Positions 51,403-59,223 of a stretch of DNA of 64,000 nt are shown here, in pieces. The stretch lies in the IMG/VR virus record IMGVR_UViG_3300042332_001411, positions 1 through 64,000 of that record. One strand, written 5' to 3'. Both the position numbers and the translations under genes were made by a program. Numbering within the stretch: the stretch's first letter is position 1; every line of letters begins with the position of its first letter. The notes below the pieces were generated by a model that had not been told where the DNA came from, searched no databases, and saw nothing but the letters and a program-made list of their open reading frames with translations. The DNA comes from a virus.

Positions 51403-52033
51403 AATTAAGGCTGCTGGAATGGTATATTATAAAAATGCTATAGAAAATACTGAAGAAGTAATTAGTTCTATTGAGTATATGCAAAGTCAACTTGAAAAAG
51501 GTGTTTCAAGCGCTGCTCAGCCATGGCACGAGTGGAATGGGGCTAATCCCGAAATAGAAAAATTTTGCATAAGGCACTTTATAACTGAGCCTAAAAATGT
51601 GTCTAAACTAGATCCCCTTTATTCTCATATATCTTTTGTTTATGATAAAATTTTTGGTGGTATTGAAAAAGCATACAATCATTATTCAAAAGAGTTGTAC
51701 CCTCATGCATCTCAAAATATTAAGTCAACAGAAGGTCTGTTAAGTGTTTTAAAGTATGGAACTACTGGATACTTGCCAGAACATCAGGACCAAGGGGTTA
51801 GTAGTAGAGTTTTGTCTACAGTGGCTTACCTAAATGATGATTATGTTGGTGGAGAAATTTATTTTCCACAAATAGATGTTGAAATTAAACCAGAGGCTGG
51901 AAGCGTTATATTTTTTCCATCAAATTTTGTTTTTACCCATACAGTAAAACCTATTGAGAAAGGTTTTAGATATGCAGTACCACAGTGGTATCACAGTTTA
52001 AAGGAACCAAGAATGTCAACAGGAGAAGTCTAA
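51392..52033 (+). CDS. P4H-like 2-oxoglutarate oxygenase (2)
   Basis: A 213-residue oxygenase: His131-x-Asp133 (LPEHQDQG), the YVGGEIYFPQ block, KPEAGSVIFFPS, His183 (FTHTVKPI) and Arg193 (GFRYAVPQWY). All iron and co-substrate residues are in place. It is translated from within the end of the HWR gene and overlaps the FmdB-like gene by one base. The extra 90 N-terminal residues may bind a specific protein substrate. Confidence 0.8.
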   Translation: MQYEIKAAGMVYYKNAIENTEEVISSIEYMQSQLEKGVSSAAQPWHEWNGANPEIEKFCIRHFITEPKNVSKLDPLYSHISFVYDKIFGGIEKAYNHYSKELYPHASQNIKSTEGLLSVLKYGTTGYLPEHQDQGVSSRVLSTVAYLNDDYVGGEIYFPQIDVEIKPEAGSVIFFPSNFVFTHTVKPIEKGFRYAVPQWYHSLKEPRMSTGEV

Positions 52034-52215
52034 TGCCTGCTTATGAATATGATTGCATGCCTTGTGGAGAAAGATATGTAAAAGTTAGGGCAATGACTGA
52101 GACAGATCCAGGATACAAATGTGATAAATGTAACAGGCCTGTTGTTCGTGTATATTCTAGTATTGGTGTTACATTTAATGGAGGTGGTTTTTATAAAACG
52201 GATAATCGAAAATGA
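52033..52215 (+). CDS. FmdB-like zinc-ribbon protein
   Basis: A 60-residue protein. MPAYEYDCMPCGERYVKVRA and GYKCDKCNRPVVRVYSS give Cys8/11/30/33, the FmdB/CxxC-CxxC-SSSS family pattern, though the serine tail is replaced by a Gly/Phe segment. The start in a TAATG overlap is clear. It is probably regulatory or nucleic-acid binding; the exact role is unknown. Confidence 0.7.
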   Translation: MPAYEYDCMPCGERYVKVRAMTETDPGYKCDKCNRPVVRVYSSIGVTFNGGGFYKTDNRK

Positions 52216-52745
52216 TTGTCAATATACCTAAAAACCAATTATGTCAGGCATTTGATCCAATGGTAATATTGCCCGTAAAAACTCGTGAACTTAATATCCC
52301 TAAACTGACAGAAAATACTGGATGCGTGTGTCCAGCATATTTTTATATGGAAGGCATACATGGAAAAAGATTTTTATGCGATTTTCATTTTGCATATGAA
52401 AAAGATATAGTTATGGAAAGAACCCCTGATGATTGGCCAAAAATTTGTGAATATTTAATTAATAAATTAGAGGATATAGCAGAGACATTTGCCAAAGATC
52501 CTGGGACTGAGCCACAATTATTAAATAAAAAATGCTCAAATGAAGGATGTAACTTATCTGGATATGTGTTATTTAGTATAAAAAATGTTGAAAGAATTTT
52601 TTGTAATTTTCACTACAGAAAAAGATATTACCGATTTTTATCTAATAATATTGACTTTATAGAACAAACAGACATATTTATTGATGAAAGATACAGGATG
52701 CACTACTCTGTAGAAGAAGAAATGCTTATGTTGACATATATCTAA
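52212..52745 (+). CDS. Protein with two C-C-x-C-FH zinc modules
   Basis: A 177-residue protein with an internal repeat: Cys38, Cys40, Cys56, His59 (RFLCDFHF) and Cys108, Cys113, Cys131, His134 (RIFCNFHY). The same style of module occurs in the next gene. The repeat suggests duplication of a small zinc-binding unit. It overlaps the FmdB-like gene by four bases (ATGA). Function unknown. Confidence 0.5.
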   Translation: MIVNIPKNQLCQAFDPMVILPVKTRELNIPKLTENTGCVCPAYFYMEGIHGKRFLCDFHFAYEKDIVMERTPDDWPKICEYLINKLEDIAETFAKDPGTEPQLLNKKCSNEGCNLSGYVLFSIKNVERIFCNFHYRKRYYRFLSNNIDFIEQTDIFIDERYRMHYSVEEEMLMLTYI

Positions 52746-52753
52746 TACTATAG

Positions 52754-52759
52754 TATAAT
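52754..52759 (+). promoter_or_regulatory. Leaderless promoter
   Basis: TAG-TATAAT ends six bases before the ATG at 52766. No ribosome binding site lies between them. Confidence 0.6.
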
Positions 52760-52765
52760 TAGTAT

Positions 52766-53020
52766 ATGAATTCCGCCATAGTTGACACAAACTCCAAAAC
52801 AGAACTTAACTCTACCCACAGGTGTGATCAGTGTGGGGCAAGAGCGCTAGTTTTAGTAAAAGGAGAAATTGGAGACCTAATGTTTTGTTCTCATCATTAT
52901 AATAAAATTATGGATAATGCTGTTGGTTATGACAAAATGATGAAATTTGCAAAAGAAATTTTAGATAAAAGGTATGTTCTTGAGACAAAGCAGGATTTAG
53001 AAGAAGCAATAAAAAGATAA
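52766..53020 (+). CDS. DUF7455-like zinc protein
   Basis: An 84-residue protein with Cys20, Cys23 (HRCDQCGARALVLVKG), Cys41 and His43-His44 (LMFCSHHYNKIMD). The pattern C-x2-C-G-A-x-A...L-x-F-C-x-H-H is that of a small protein common in actinobacteria (DUF7455). It supports an actinobacterial host. Leaderless. It overlaps the next gene by one base. Confidence 0.6.
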   Translation: MNSAIVDTNSKTELNSTHRCDQCGARALVLVKGEIGDLMFCSHHYNKIMDNAVGYDKMMKFAKEILDKRYVLETKQDLEEAIKR

Positions 53021-53361
53021 TGAACAAAGACAATGATGCAATTGTGCAAGAAATGATAGAGGCTGGAGCGCTTGAACTTGAGGGGATAGATTCAGAAAGC
53101 GGAGAGTTTTTATATAAAATTACAGACAAAATGAAAGACATAAACAAAGCCCTTTATGATGAACATTTAAACATGATTTATGCAGACACAATGTATTTTT
53201 GGGAAAGAGGGTTTTTAGATGTTAGTGACTTTAGCAGTTCAAATCCAATGATCTCTCTTACCTCTAAGGCTTTCGATGTTAAGGCCATATCAGAATTATC
53301 GCTAGAAAAAGCAGAACTTTTTGTTAGAATAAGAGATGCTTTAAAAGAAAACAAAAGATGA
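53020..53361 (+). CDS. Hypothetical protein
   Basis: A 113-residue acidic protein coupled by a TAATG overlap to the DUF7455-like gene. It appears helical, with blocks IVQEMIEAGALELEGID, DEHLNMIYADTMYFWERGFL and LEKAELFVRIRDAL. No family recognised. Ends just at the -10 box of the next oxygenase. Confidence 0.5.
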   Translation: MNKDNDAIVQEMIEAGALELEGIDSESGEFLYKITDKMKDINKALYDEHLNMIYADTMYFWERGFLDVSDFSSSNPMISLTSKAFDVKAISELSLEKAELFVRIRDALKENKR

Positions 53362-53367
53362 TATAAT
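53359..53367 (+). promoter_or_regulatory. Extended -10 promoter for HWR oxygenase (5)
   Basis: TG-A-TATAAT overlaps the preceding stop; 31 bases separate it from the ATG at 53399. Confidence 0.6.
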
Positions 53368-53398
53368 CTTGATGTGGCTATTTTAAAAAGAAGTAATT

Positions 53399-53986
53399 AT
53401 GTATAAAATTATTGAAAATGTTTTTTCAAAAACAGAAATTGATTATCTAAAGGATGTGTTTGAAAAAAGGGAAACTTTAAAACTTTATACTTTTCGTCCA
53501 GATACGGGAAGAATTTCTATAACCATGCCCCCGAATTCAATAAAACCAGAAATAGTTGCCAAAGTGCAAGAAATTATTAAAAGTGTTTATGGTAAAGATT
53601 ATGAAATTAAAGATATTGGATTTCAAAGATATAAATTACAGTATGGCATTCCAAATTTAAAGCCACATATAGATGACCAAAAATGTCAAATTGTATTTGA
53701 CTATCAAATTGAGTCAAATAAAAACTGGGATCTTGTTGTTGAAGGAGAGTCTATAAGTTTAAATGATAATGATGCTGTTGTTTTTGAAGGAGAAAAAGAT
53801 GTTCATTGGAGAAATCCAGTGCATTTTAAATCACATGAGTATGTATCGATGCTTAATTTTAATGCCGTTGACAAAGATCATTGGAGCAATTTCACAGAAA
53901 TAGACCCAATTGGGCCAGAAGAATTAAAAAAAATTCGTACAAGCATCGCAGAAAAATGGAAAAATAATTACCCTATTAAAGATTAA
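53399..53986 (+). CDS. Fe(II)/2-oxoglutarate-type oxygenase, HWR family (5)
   Basis: A 195-residue HWR oxygenase: His90-x-Asp92 (LKPHIDDQK), NWDLVVEGESISL, NDNDAVVFEGE and His136-Trp-Arg138. The first residues (MYKIIENVFSKTEI) and many inner blocks are nearly the same as in the copy at 60620, making these two the most similar pair in the family. The gene has a short leader without a clear ribosome binding site. Substrate unknown. Confidence 0.72.
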   Translation: MYKIIENVFSKTEIDYLKDVFEKRETLKLYTFRPDTGRISITMPPNSIKPEIVAKVQEIIKSVYGKDYEIKDIGFQRYKLQYGIPNLKPHIDDQKCQIVFDYQIESNKNWDLVVEGESISLNDNDAVVFEGEKDVHWRNPVHFKSHEYVSMLNFNAVDKDHWSNFTEIDPIGPEELKKIRTSIAEKWKNNYPIKD

Positions 53987-54017
53987 GTCTTTAGACAGCG
54001 TATCAGTTCTAAATTAG

Positions 54018-54026
54018 TGATATACT
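54018..54026 (+). promoter_or_regulatory. Leaderless extended -10 promoter
   Basis: TG-A-TATACT ends six bases before the ATG at 54033. Confidence 0.65.
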
Positions 54027-54032
54027 GATATT

Positions 54033-54236
54033 ATGAACAAATTTGATGGCTGTTGCCCAGAAGAAGATATTGAAAAAAAAGCACCATGTTGGAAAGGATA
54101 TGTGCAGCGTGGCATGAAGCCAGGAAAAAATGGAAAGCCAGTTCCTAATTGTGTTCCTGCTGCAAAAGCACTTTTTAGTGAATTTGGAAAAGACTATACA
54201 AAATCTAAAACTACTAGATATACATTAGGAGAGTAG
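54033..54236 (+). CDS. Small cysteine-containing protein
   Basis: A 67-residue protein with four cysteines (CCPEED, CWKGY, PNCVP) and the phrase KGYVQRGMKPGKNGKPVPNC. I recall this phrase from small proteins in several aquatic phages but cannot assign a function. Leaderless. A second small gene with its own AGGAGA site follows four bases later. Confidence 0.5.
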   Translation: MNKFDGCCPEEDIEKKAPCWKGYVQRGMKPGKNGKPVPNCVPAAKALFSEFGKDYTKSKTTRYTLGE

Positions 54237-54239
54237 TCT

Positions 54240-54392
54240 ATGTCTTCTGGTAGATATAAAAGACACGATGGTTTTAATCCTGTTCAAATCAAAGATGGAA
54301 AAATTGTTAGACTTCGTAAAGATGGAACAATCAAGGCAGTATTAGGAGAAATGGGCAAAGATGGCAAAGCAAAAAAACCTCGAATCAACTAA
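54240..54392 (+). CDS. Small basic protein
   Basis: A 50-residue, lysine/arginine-rich protein (SSGRYKRHDGFNPVQIKDGK, KIVRLRKDGTIKAVLGEMGK) preceded by AGGAGA within the end of the upstream gene. It is likely nucleic-acid binding by charge. Not recognised. Confidence 0.5.
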   Translation: MSSGRYKRHDGFNPVQIKDGKIVRLRKDGTIKAVLGEMGKDGKAKKPRIN

Positions 54393-54433
54393 AAAAACTT
54401 TAATAAAAACACTTGGTAGAAAAATCAAATAAT

Positions 54434-55027
54434 ATGTCTCAAATTACCAAAGAATCTATAATCTTTGCTAAAAAAAATAACAAAGTTTTATTATGTCCAA
54501 ATTTTTGGGAACAAGTTCCTAGTTGGTCAGATGTTTTTGATATTTTTAAGTTAGCAAATAAAAAAAATAGCGTTCATTTTAATTCTTTTGGCACCTGTAC
54601 TATTGATAAATCAGAACAATATTCAGATATTTTTGATAATTTTATAGATAAACTTTCTTTGATTCACCCTGGAAAAAAAATAGCAGTTTTTTCAATTATT
54701 CATTTTATAACTAAACATGATAATACCATTAAAGATGAAATAGCCAAAATTTTTAAAGAAGATTTTATTAACACAAACCCACACCCTATGCCAAACCCCC
54801 TGCCCCCAAAGGAAGCATTTGAGCCTACAATTCATTCTGATGCGGTTGATGGATTTTTTACTCAATTTGCAGGCTCAACCCTTTGGAAGGTGTATGATAA
54901 TAATAATTTAGAACAAGAGAGTTATACGTTAAATTCGGGCGATCTTATTTTTATTCCAAAAAATTTAAAACATAGCGTAGAGTCTCTGTGCCCAAGAAAT
55001 GCAATATCTATATCCTTTTCTGACTAA
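54434..55027 (+). CDS. JmjC/cupin-like oxygenase
   Basis: A 197-residue protein. The C-terminal half has His134-x-Asp136 (PTIHSDAVDGFFTQFAG), WKVYD, NSGDLIFIPKNLKHS with His180, and Arg188. This is the order of iron ligands in JmjC-type hydroxylases, which modify proteins or RNA-binding factors. The N-terminal half is unrecognised. No clear ribosome binding site precedes the ATG at 54434; an in-frame TTG lies at 54413. It is a third, separate type of oxygenase in this phage. Confidence 0.6.
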   Translation: MSQITKESIIFAKKNNKVLLCPNFWEQVPSWSDVFDIFKLANKKNSVHFNSFGTCTIDKSEQYSDIFDNFIDKLSLIHPGKKIAVFSIIHFITKHDNTIKDEIAKIFKEDFINTNPHPMPNPLPPKEAFEPTIHSDAVDGFFTQFAGSTLWKVYDNNNLEQESYTLNSGDLIFIPKNLKHSVESLCPRNAISISFSD

Positions 55028-55028
55028 A

Positions 55029-55037
55029 TGATATACT
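55029..55037 (+). promoter_or_regulatory. Extended -10 promoter with very short leader
   Basis: TG-A-TATACT, nine bases before the ATG at 55047, so the leader would be only two or three bases. Confidence 0.55.
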
Positions 55038-55046
55038 GAGGCTATT

Positions 55047-55508
55047 ATGGAATACTTTGTGGCTATAGGCTTGACATCTATCGTCTTTTCCTTTATAATA
55101 TATATAGGAGTTAAGATTAATAAAGTCTTGACAAAAGAAAAAACTTTTGGCGGGATTCGGCACAGGCAAAGCACTTTGCATAATGCTGTTAGATTAATTT
55201 TACCAACCAATGAAGACATAATTAAAAACATAATTATGAATAGGGAGAGGTCACCACAAGCAAAACAGTCTAATCAAAAGTATAATCCAGAACGTATCAA
55301 AGTTGTTGTTATTAACGATAAAGCATATTGGATTCAAGACAATGCGTTTTACGAAACAACAATAACTGATAGTGGAGAAATAAATCAATCACTAGCAAAA
55401 CCAGTTGATACAAGCAATATGGATACAGAAGAAATTGATAAACTGATGAAAATTGTTGATGATTTAAGGAGTGTAGAAGACAATGATGGTAGTGATACAG
55501 GGAACTAA
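55047..55508 (+). CDS. Membrane-anchored hypothetical protein
   Basis: A 153-residue protein with one N-terminal transmembrane helix (FVAIGLTSIVFSFIIYIGVK), a basic middle region and an acidic C-terminus. KVVVINDKAYWIQDNAFYET looks like a small beta domain on the cytoplasmic side. Function unknown. It overlaps the next gene by 26 bases. Confidence 0.5.
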   Translation: MEYFVAIGLTSIVFSFIIYIGVKINKVLTKEKTFGGIRHRQSTLHNAVRLILPTNEDIIKNIIMNRERSPQAKQSNQKYNPERIKVVVINDKAYWIQDNAFYETTITDSGEINQSLAKPVDTSNMDTEEIDKLMKIVDDLRSVEDNDGSDTGN

Positions 55509-55839
55509 CGAGTTTAAAGAGTACTCGGTTTTTTTGCGTGCCATGGGCGTTGTTTTATCTAACATGAAACCAGAAGACAAAGAGTTAGCCCTTTACGTTG
55601 TAGGATCTAGAAATAGTAAAATACAAGAATTTGCTATGGAGTTTTGTAATCTTTCTGAAAGGGGAATGAAAGGAAGAGGCAAAAAGATTCAAATGCATCA
55701 AACAACAGATTCTTGGGTTAGTACATATTTATCACAAATGAATTATTTTGCATTTTTTAGCAACACAAAACAACCAATATCGGTATTGGCAAAAAAGGCC
55801 AAAGACCAAGGAGTAGAACTGGGAACATTCCAGTACTAA
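55483..55839 (+). CDS. Hypothetical protein
   Basis: A 118-residue helical protein (MGVVLSNMKPEDKELALYVV, EFAMEFCNLSERGMKGRGKK) starting within the previous gene. ATG codons at 55483 and 55486 are both possible. Function not recognised. Confidence 0.5.
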   Translation: MMVVIQGTNEFKEYSVFLRAMGVVLSNMKPEDKELALYVVGSRNSKIQEFAMEFCNLSERGMKGRGKKIQMHQTTDSWVSTYLSQMNYFAFFSNTKQPISVLAKKAKDQGVELGTFQY

Positions 55840-55848
55840 AGGAGATAT

Positions 55849-56064
55849 ATGTTAATTAAAAAACTAGAAGAAGCCGAGCAAATTGTTAAATCTAATAAAG
55901 ATTTAAGATGGTTTGGCTGGGATATAATTTCAAGAGAAATTACAATTAATGGATTTAGTCATAAGTCTGGATCATTTCTTAATAACCGTTGGGGCATTGA
56001 TAGGCGCTATCCAATAACGGAAAAAGGCTGGTACTTACCAAACAATTTGGGAGTAAAAAAATGA
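55849..56064 (+). CDS. Small hypothetical protein
   Basis: A 71-residue protein after a good AAAGGAG site. It has a tryptophan-rich core (RWFGWDIISREITING, NNRWGIDRRYPITEKGWYLP). It overlaps the P4H-type gene by four bases (ATGA), so the two are coupled. Not recognised. Confidence 0.55.
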   Translation: MLIKKLEEAEQIVKSNKDLRWFGWDIISREITINGFSHKSGSFLNNRWGIDRRYPITEKGWYLPNNLGVKK

Positions 56065-56789
56065 CAAATTATCAACCGTATCAAAACTATTTTGATGTTT
56101 TAGGAAAAAATAAAGACAACATTGTTATAATTAATAATTTTATTAGCCATGAAGATTTGCTAGCCATTAATGATTATCTTGATTTGTACGAAAATAATGA
56201 TGAATTTATGGGCGGAAAAGATTTAAGAGAAGATCAAGTTGAAAAAGAAAATCCAAAAGTTGCAAAAATTCTTGATAAATATGAGAAAAAAATATATGAA
56301 AAAGTAAATGAACTTTTTACTGAAAAATATAAAATTCCTATTATTAGAAAGCCAGTTAACTCTACGCATTTTGTTAAATGGATCCCTGGGATGAATTCTA
56401 AATTGCACTCTGATTGTGAAAAACCAGATGGGACTCCAGCATATGCTGCAGATTTTTATACTTATAATGTAGCAGTTTTGATGTATCCAAATGACAAATA
56501 CACTGGGGGAGAAATTACTTTTCCAGACTATGATTTAGTTTTAAAGCCAAAGCCAGGAGATATGATTATGTTTCCAGGAAACAATGCATACAAGCATACA
56601 GTTCAAAGAGTAGAAAGTGGAACCAGGTACACCATGCCATCTTGGTATGCTTTTGATGTTAATGAGGCGCCTAAAGAGTCTAAGAAATATTCATACTTAG
56701 ATTCTGTTCAACTTTGGGAAGGTCTGCCAGATTTTGACAAAATAGACCCAGTTGGTATTGATGTTAGGAAGTATAATGAAGGATCATAA
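56061..56789 (+). CDS. P4H-like 2-oxoglutarate oxygenase (3)
   Basis: A 242-residue oxygenase: His116-x-Asp118 (SKLHSDCEKPDG), the YTGGEITFPDYD block, KPKPGDMIMFPGN, His179 (AYKHTVQRV) and Arg189 (GTRYTMPSWY). The active site is complete. It starts in an ATGA overlap with the small gene before it and runs 14 bases into the WhiB gene. Substrate unknown; the family prefers peptidyl proline but other substrates occur. Confidence 0.8.
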   Translation: MTNYQPYQNYFDVLGKNKDNIVIINNFISHEDLLAINDYLDLYENNDEFMGGKDLREDQVEKENPKVAKILDKYEKKIYEKVNELFTEKYKIPIIRKPVNSTHFVKWIPGMNSKLHSDCEKPDGTPAYAADFYTYNVAVLMYPNDKYTGGEITFPDYDLVLKPKPGDMIMFPGNNAYKHTVQRVESGTRYTMPSWYAFDVNEAPKESKKYSYLDSVQLWEGLPDFDKIDPVGIDVRKYNEGS

Positions 56790-57069
56790 ATGGAAAGATT
56801 CTGCTTTATGTTTAGGGCAACCAACTAGTGTTTTTTTTGAGCAATACGAAGAAGGCAGTATAGATTATAAAAATGGGATAGATCAATTTTGTTTAAATTG
56901 TCCAGTATTAAAAAAATGCTTTGCAGTCGGAGTATCTGGTAAAGAATATGGCCTTTGGGGAGGGATATATTTAGAAGAAGGGGAGCCGTCAAAAGAGTTT
57001 AATTCTCATAAAACAAAAGAAAAGTGGTCAACTCATTGGAAAGCATTAACAATGGATAAAGAATTATAA
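56776..57069 (+). CDS. WhiB-family transcription regulator
   Basis: A 97-residue iron-sulphur protein. Cys12, Cys39, Cys42 and Cys48 (LCLGQP...FCLNCPVLKKC) bind a 4Fe-4S cluster, and GLWGG (59-63) is the family turn. WhiB proteins are restricted to actinobacteria and their phages and act with the housekeeping sigma factor; phage copies can interfere with host WhiB regulation. I use the ATG at 56776, which begins in the previous gene. The basic stretch after the turn is short. Confidence 0.88.
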   Translation: MKDHKWKDSALCLGQPTSVFFEQYEEGSIDYKNGIDQFCLNCPVLKKCFAVGVSGKEYGLWGGIYLEEGEPSKEFNSHKTKEKWSTHWKALTMDKEL

Positions 57070-57299
57070 TGTATACAGACAGTATGCGTAGAGCCTTTAG
57101 GTCTATCAGGGCCCCTAAAAATTTTAGTGTTGATCTTGTAGATAATGAACATTTTTTAGTTGTTCGAGCAGACGAGGTGGCTTTTGTAAAATTAGGGCAT
57201 GATGACAAAATAGAAGCAGTACAATATATGATAAAAGTTAAAAAAGCATTAGAAGAAAATGGGGCAATTGTTTTGTTAACACGAAAGGCAGTAAAATAA
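57069..57299 (+). CDS. Small hypothetical protein
   Basis: A 76-residue protein overlapping the WhiB stop by one base. The blocks MRRAFRSIRAPKNFSVDLVD, NEHFLVVRADEVAFVKLGHD and AVQYMIKVKKALEENGAIV suggest a small alpha/beta protein. Not recognised. Confidence 0.55.
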   Translation: MYTDSMRRAFRSIRAPKNFSVDLVDNEHFLVVRADEVAFVKLGHDDKIEAVQYMIKVKKALEENGAIVLLTRKAVK

Positions 57300-57301
57300 C
57301 A

Positions 57302-57475
57302 ATGATAGATTTACGGGGCACACCTACACATGTATGCGTATGTGGCTCTAAGGTTTGGAATATTAAGGCAATGTTTGAAGATGGTGCAATTGCCTTATAT
57401 TTCTTAGATATGAAGTGTGCTGATTGCGGATCTTTGGCAACAGCACCTACTGAAATTGACGGAGGAGAGTTATAA
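57302..57475 (+). CDS. Small zinc-ribbon protein
   Basis: A 57-residue protein with Cys12, Cys14 (HVCVCGSKVW) and Cys39, Cys42 (MKCADCGSLA), a compact zinc ribbon. It fills the stretch between 57299 and 57477 exactly, two bases from the preceding stop and one from the next start. Its end supplies a GGAGGAG ribosome binding site for the methyltransferase. Function unknown. Confidence 0.6.
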   Translation: MIDLRGTPTHVCVCGSKVWNIKAMFEDGAIALYFLDMKCADCGSLATAPTEIDGGEL

Positions 57476-57476
57476 G

Positions 57477-58172
57477 ATGTCAAGAATGCCAGTGCCTCCT
57501 GCATCTTCTGATGACTTTGTTTTGTTAGATGATCAAATAGACTGTGCTTATTTAATTGATCAAGACAAACTTAATCTTGCAAAAATATATTCGTCTAGAG
57601 AAGAATACATCAAGACCCTTCCTTTTGGTTTAAACTATATGGAGGTAGGGGTAGCCTGGGGATATTATTCCGAATTGGTTGCTAAACAAAAAGCCCCAGA
57701 ATGCATACACCTGGTAGATTATTTTGATCAAGATTTAAAGTGTTGGTCTTGGAGAAAATTTGGAGAGTGTAAATGTTCGGGGCAAAAACATGAACTATTA
57801 TATACTCCAGAAACGCATGAAGCCTATATAGTTGATAAATTCAGTACATACAACAACGTAAAAACGTTTAAAGGGGATAGTAAAAAAATATTAAAAAATA
57901 TTTTAAATAAATATGACTATATATATTTAGATATAACTAACGATAGAAAAGACATAAGGCCCACCCTTCAAGCAGCCTCCTTATTAGTTAAAGATGGAGG
58001 AATTATTGGCCTAAATGATTATTTAATTTATGATGGAATAATTGAAGACAAGCCATACGCAACATTTCAGGTAGTAAATGAGTTTTTACGCTATAATAGT
58101 AATTGGAGCGTTGATGCAATAGCATTACATGCTCTAGGATTTTATGATATATATATAAAAAAGGACTGCTAA
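57477..58172 (+). CDS. Class I SAM-dependent methyltransferase (1)
   Basis: A 231-residue methyltransferase of the Methyltransf_24 style: NYMEVGVAWGYYSELV (motif I), CIHLVDYFD (motif II acidic), YDYIYLDITNDRKDI and LLVKDGGIIGLNDY. A paralogue lies at 62565 and shares YSSREEYIKTLPFGL. In this family substrates include sugars and small metabolites. I take the ATG at 57477 with GGAGGAG upstream. It overlaps the SGNH gene by one base. Confidence 0.72.
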   Translation: MSRMPVPPASSDDFVLLDDQIDCAYLIDQDKLNLAKIYSSREEYIKTLPFGLNYMEVGVAWGYYSELVAKQKAPECIHLVDYFDQDLKCWSWRKFGECKCSGQKHELLYTPETHEAYIVDKFSTYNNVKTFKGDSKKILKNILNKYDYIYLDITNDRKDIRPTLQAASLLVKDGGIIGLNDYLIYDGIIEDKPYATFQVVNEFLRYNSNWSVDAIALHALGFYDIYIKKDC

Positions 58173-59092
58173 TGACAAATAACTATAACTATATTCCAAA
58201 ACATGTTTCGTCTTCTCCTGTTACAGAAGACTACATATTTACTGACCCAAATAATATTTTTATGGATTTATTTAAGAATGAATTTGATACAACATGGATG
58301 AGAAATACCGAACAAAAAACATTTAGCATAATTGAACCAGAAAAAGAAACTATTGATGATGGTTTGGTTATTTATAATTATAACAAACAGAAGTTTAGAT
58401 CTGATGACTTTACTAATGTTCATAATGGAAAGCATATTCTTTTTTCTGGATGCTCAGAAACAGAGGGTGTTGGCGGAAACATAGAAGACGCTTGGTCTAA
58501 AGTCTTGTATGATCTTTTGTCTAAAGAAGAAAAATGTTCTGGATTTTTTAATTTGTCAAGATCTGGCTGGGGCTGGTCAAGAATTATAACAAATGCTTTA
58601 GTTTATTTTAAAAAGTATGGATACCCTGATACCTATTTTATTATGTTGCCAAATCATCAAAGAAAATTTCTTTATTCTAGTCATGGACATCCGTGGGCAT
58701 ATTGGCAAAAATACCCAAAAGTCTACATGATGAAAAATCCTGACAAAGCAAACGATCCCGACTTTGCAACAGAGCCTAAAGAACATCTAGAAGATTTTGT
58801 TTATTTTTTGATTTCTTGGAAAATTTTTAGCGAATTGTGTGTACAAAAAAATATCAATTTAATATTTTCTTCGTGGGATTCTATAGATAAAGAAAGCATA
58901 TCTAGGCTAGAAGGCTTTGACAATTTTGTTAATATTCAAAACAATAAGATTGAAGATTATGCCAAGACATATTATAAAGATCATGAAATTAAAAAAGATG
59001 ATTATAGCAAAAGAGATCATCATGCTGGAAGGATTCTTCATCATTTTTGGGCTGATGAATTCTATAAAAAATATCAGCAATTAGGAAAATAA
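58172..59092 (+). CDS. SGNH-hydrolase-like protein (2)
   Basis: A 306-residue paralogue of the gene at 31970: KHILFSGCSETEGVGG (block I), SGFFNLSRSGWGWSR (block II), IMLPNHQRKF (Asn) and KRDHHAGRILHHFWADEFY (Asp/His). It is coupled by one base to the methyltransferase. A glycan O-acyl hydrolase is the obvious guess, but block I reads GCS instead of GDS. Confidence 0.6.
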   Translation: MTNNYNYIPKHVSSSPVTEDYIFTDPNNIFMDLFKNEFDTTWMRNTEQKTFSIIEPEKETIDDGLVIYNYNKQKFRSDDFTNVHNGKHILFSGCSETEGVGGNIEDAWSKVLYDLLSKEEKCSGFFNLSRSGWGWSRIITNALVYFKKYGYPDTYFIMLPNHQRKFLYSSHGHPWAYWQKYPKVYMMKNPDKANDPDFATEPKEHLEDFVYFLISWKIFSELCVQKNINLIFSSWDSIDKESISRLEGFDNFVNIQNNKIEDYAKTYYKDHEIKKDDYSKRDHHAGRILHHFWADEFYKKYQQLGK

Positions 59093-59093
59093 T

Positions 59094-59186
59094 ATGATAA
59101 ATAAAATAAAGAGATATATAAAACTTAAAATACAAATAAGAAAAATTAAAAAACAAATAAATAAGCCACGAACTTTTATATATTAA
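59094..59186 (+). CDS. Possible 30-residue basic peptide
   Basis: An ORF of 30 codons, extremely rich in Lys, Ile and Arg (KIKRYIKLKIQIRKIKKQI), two bases after the SGNH stop with AGGAAA upstream. It could be an amphipathic membrane or nucleic-acid-binding peptide. It could also be chance in an AT-rich gap. Confidence 0.35.
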   Translation: MINKIKRYIKLKIQIRKIKKQINKPRTFIY

Positions 59187-59188
59187 TA

Positions 59189-59217
59189 TTGACAAATCAT
59201 TGATTTGACACTATACT
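59189..59217 (+). promoter_or_regulatory. Full consensus leaderless promoter of the trypsin gene
   Basis: TTGACA (59189-59194), exactly 17 bases, TATACT (59212-59217), then six bases to the ATG at 59224. It is the best -35/-10 pair in the window, and the geometry places transcription start on the start codon. Confidence 0.8.
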
Positions 59218-59223
59218 TTATAT

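Noticed and set aside
53987-54010. Terminator after the fifth HWR oxygenase
   Set aside because: The only stem (GTCT/AGAC) is four base pairs and is not followed by a T-run.
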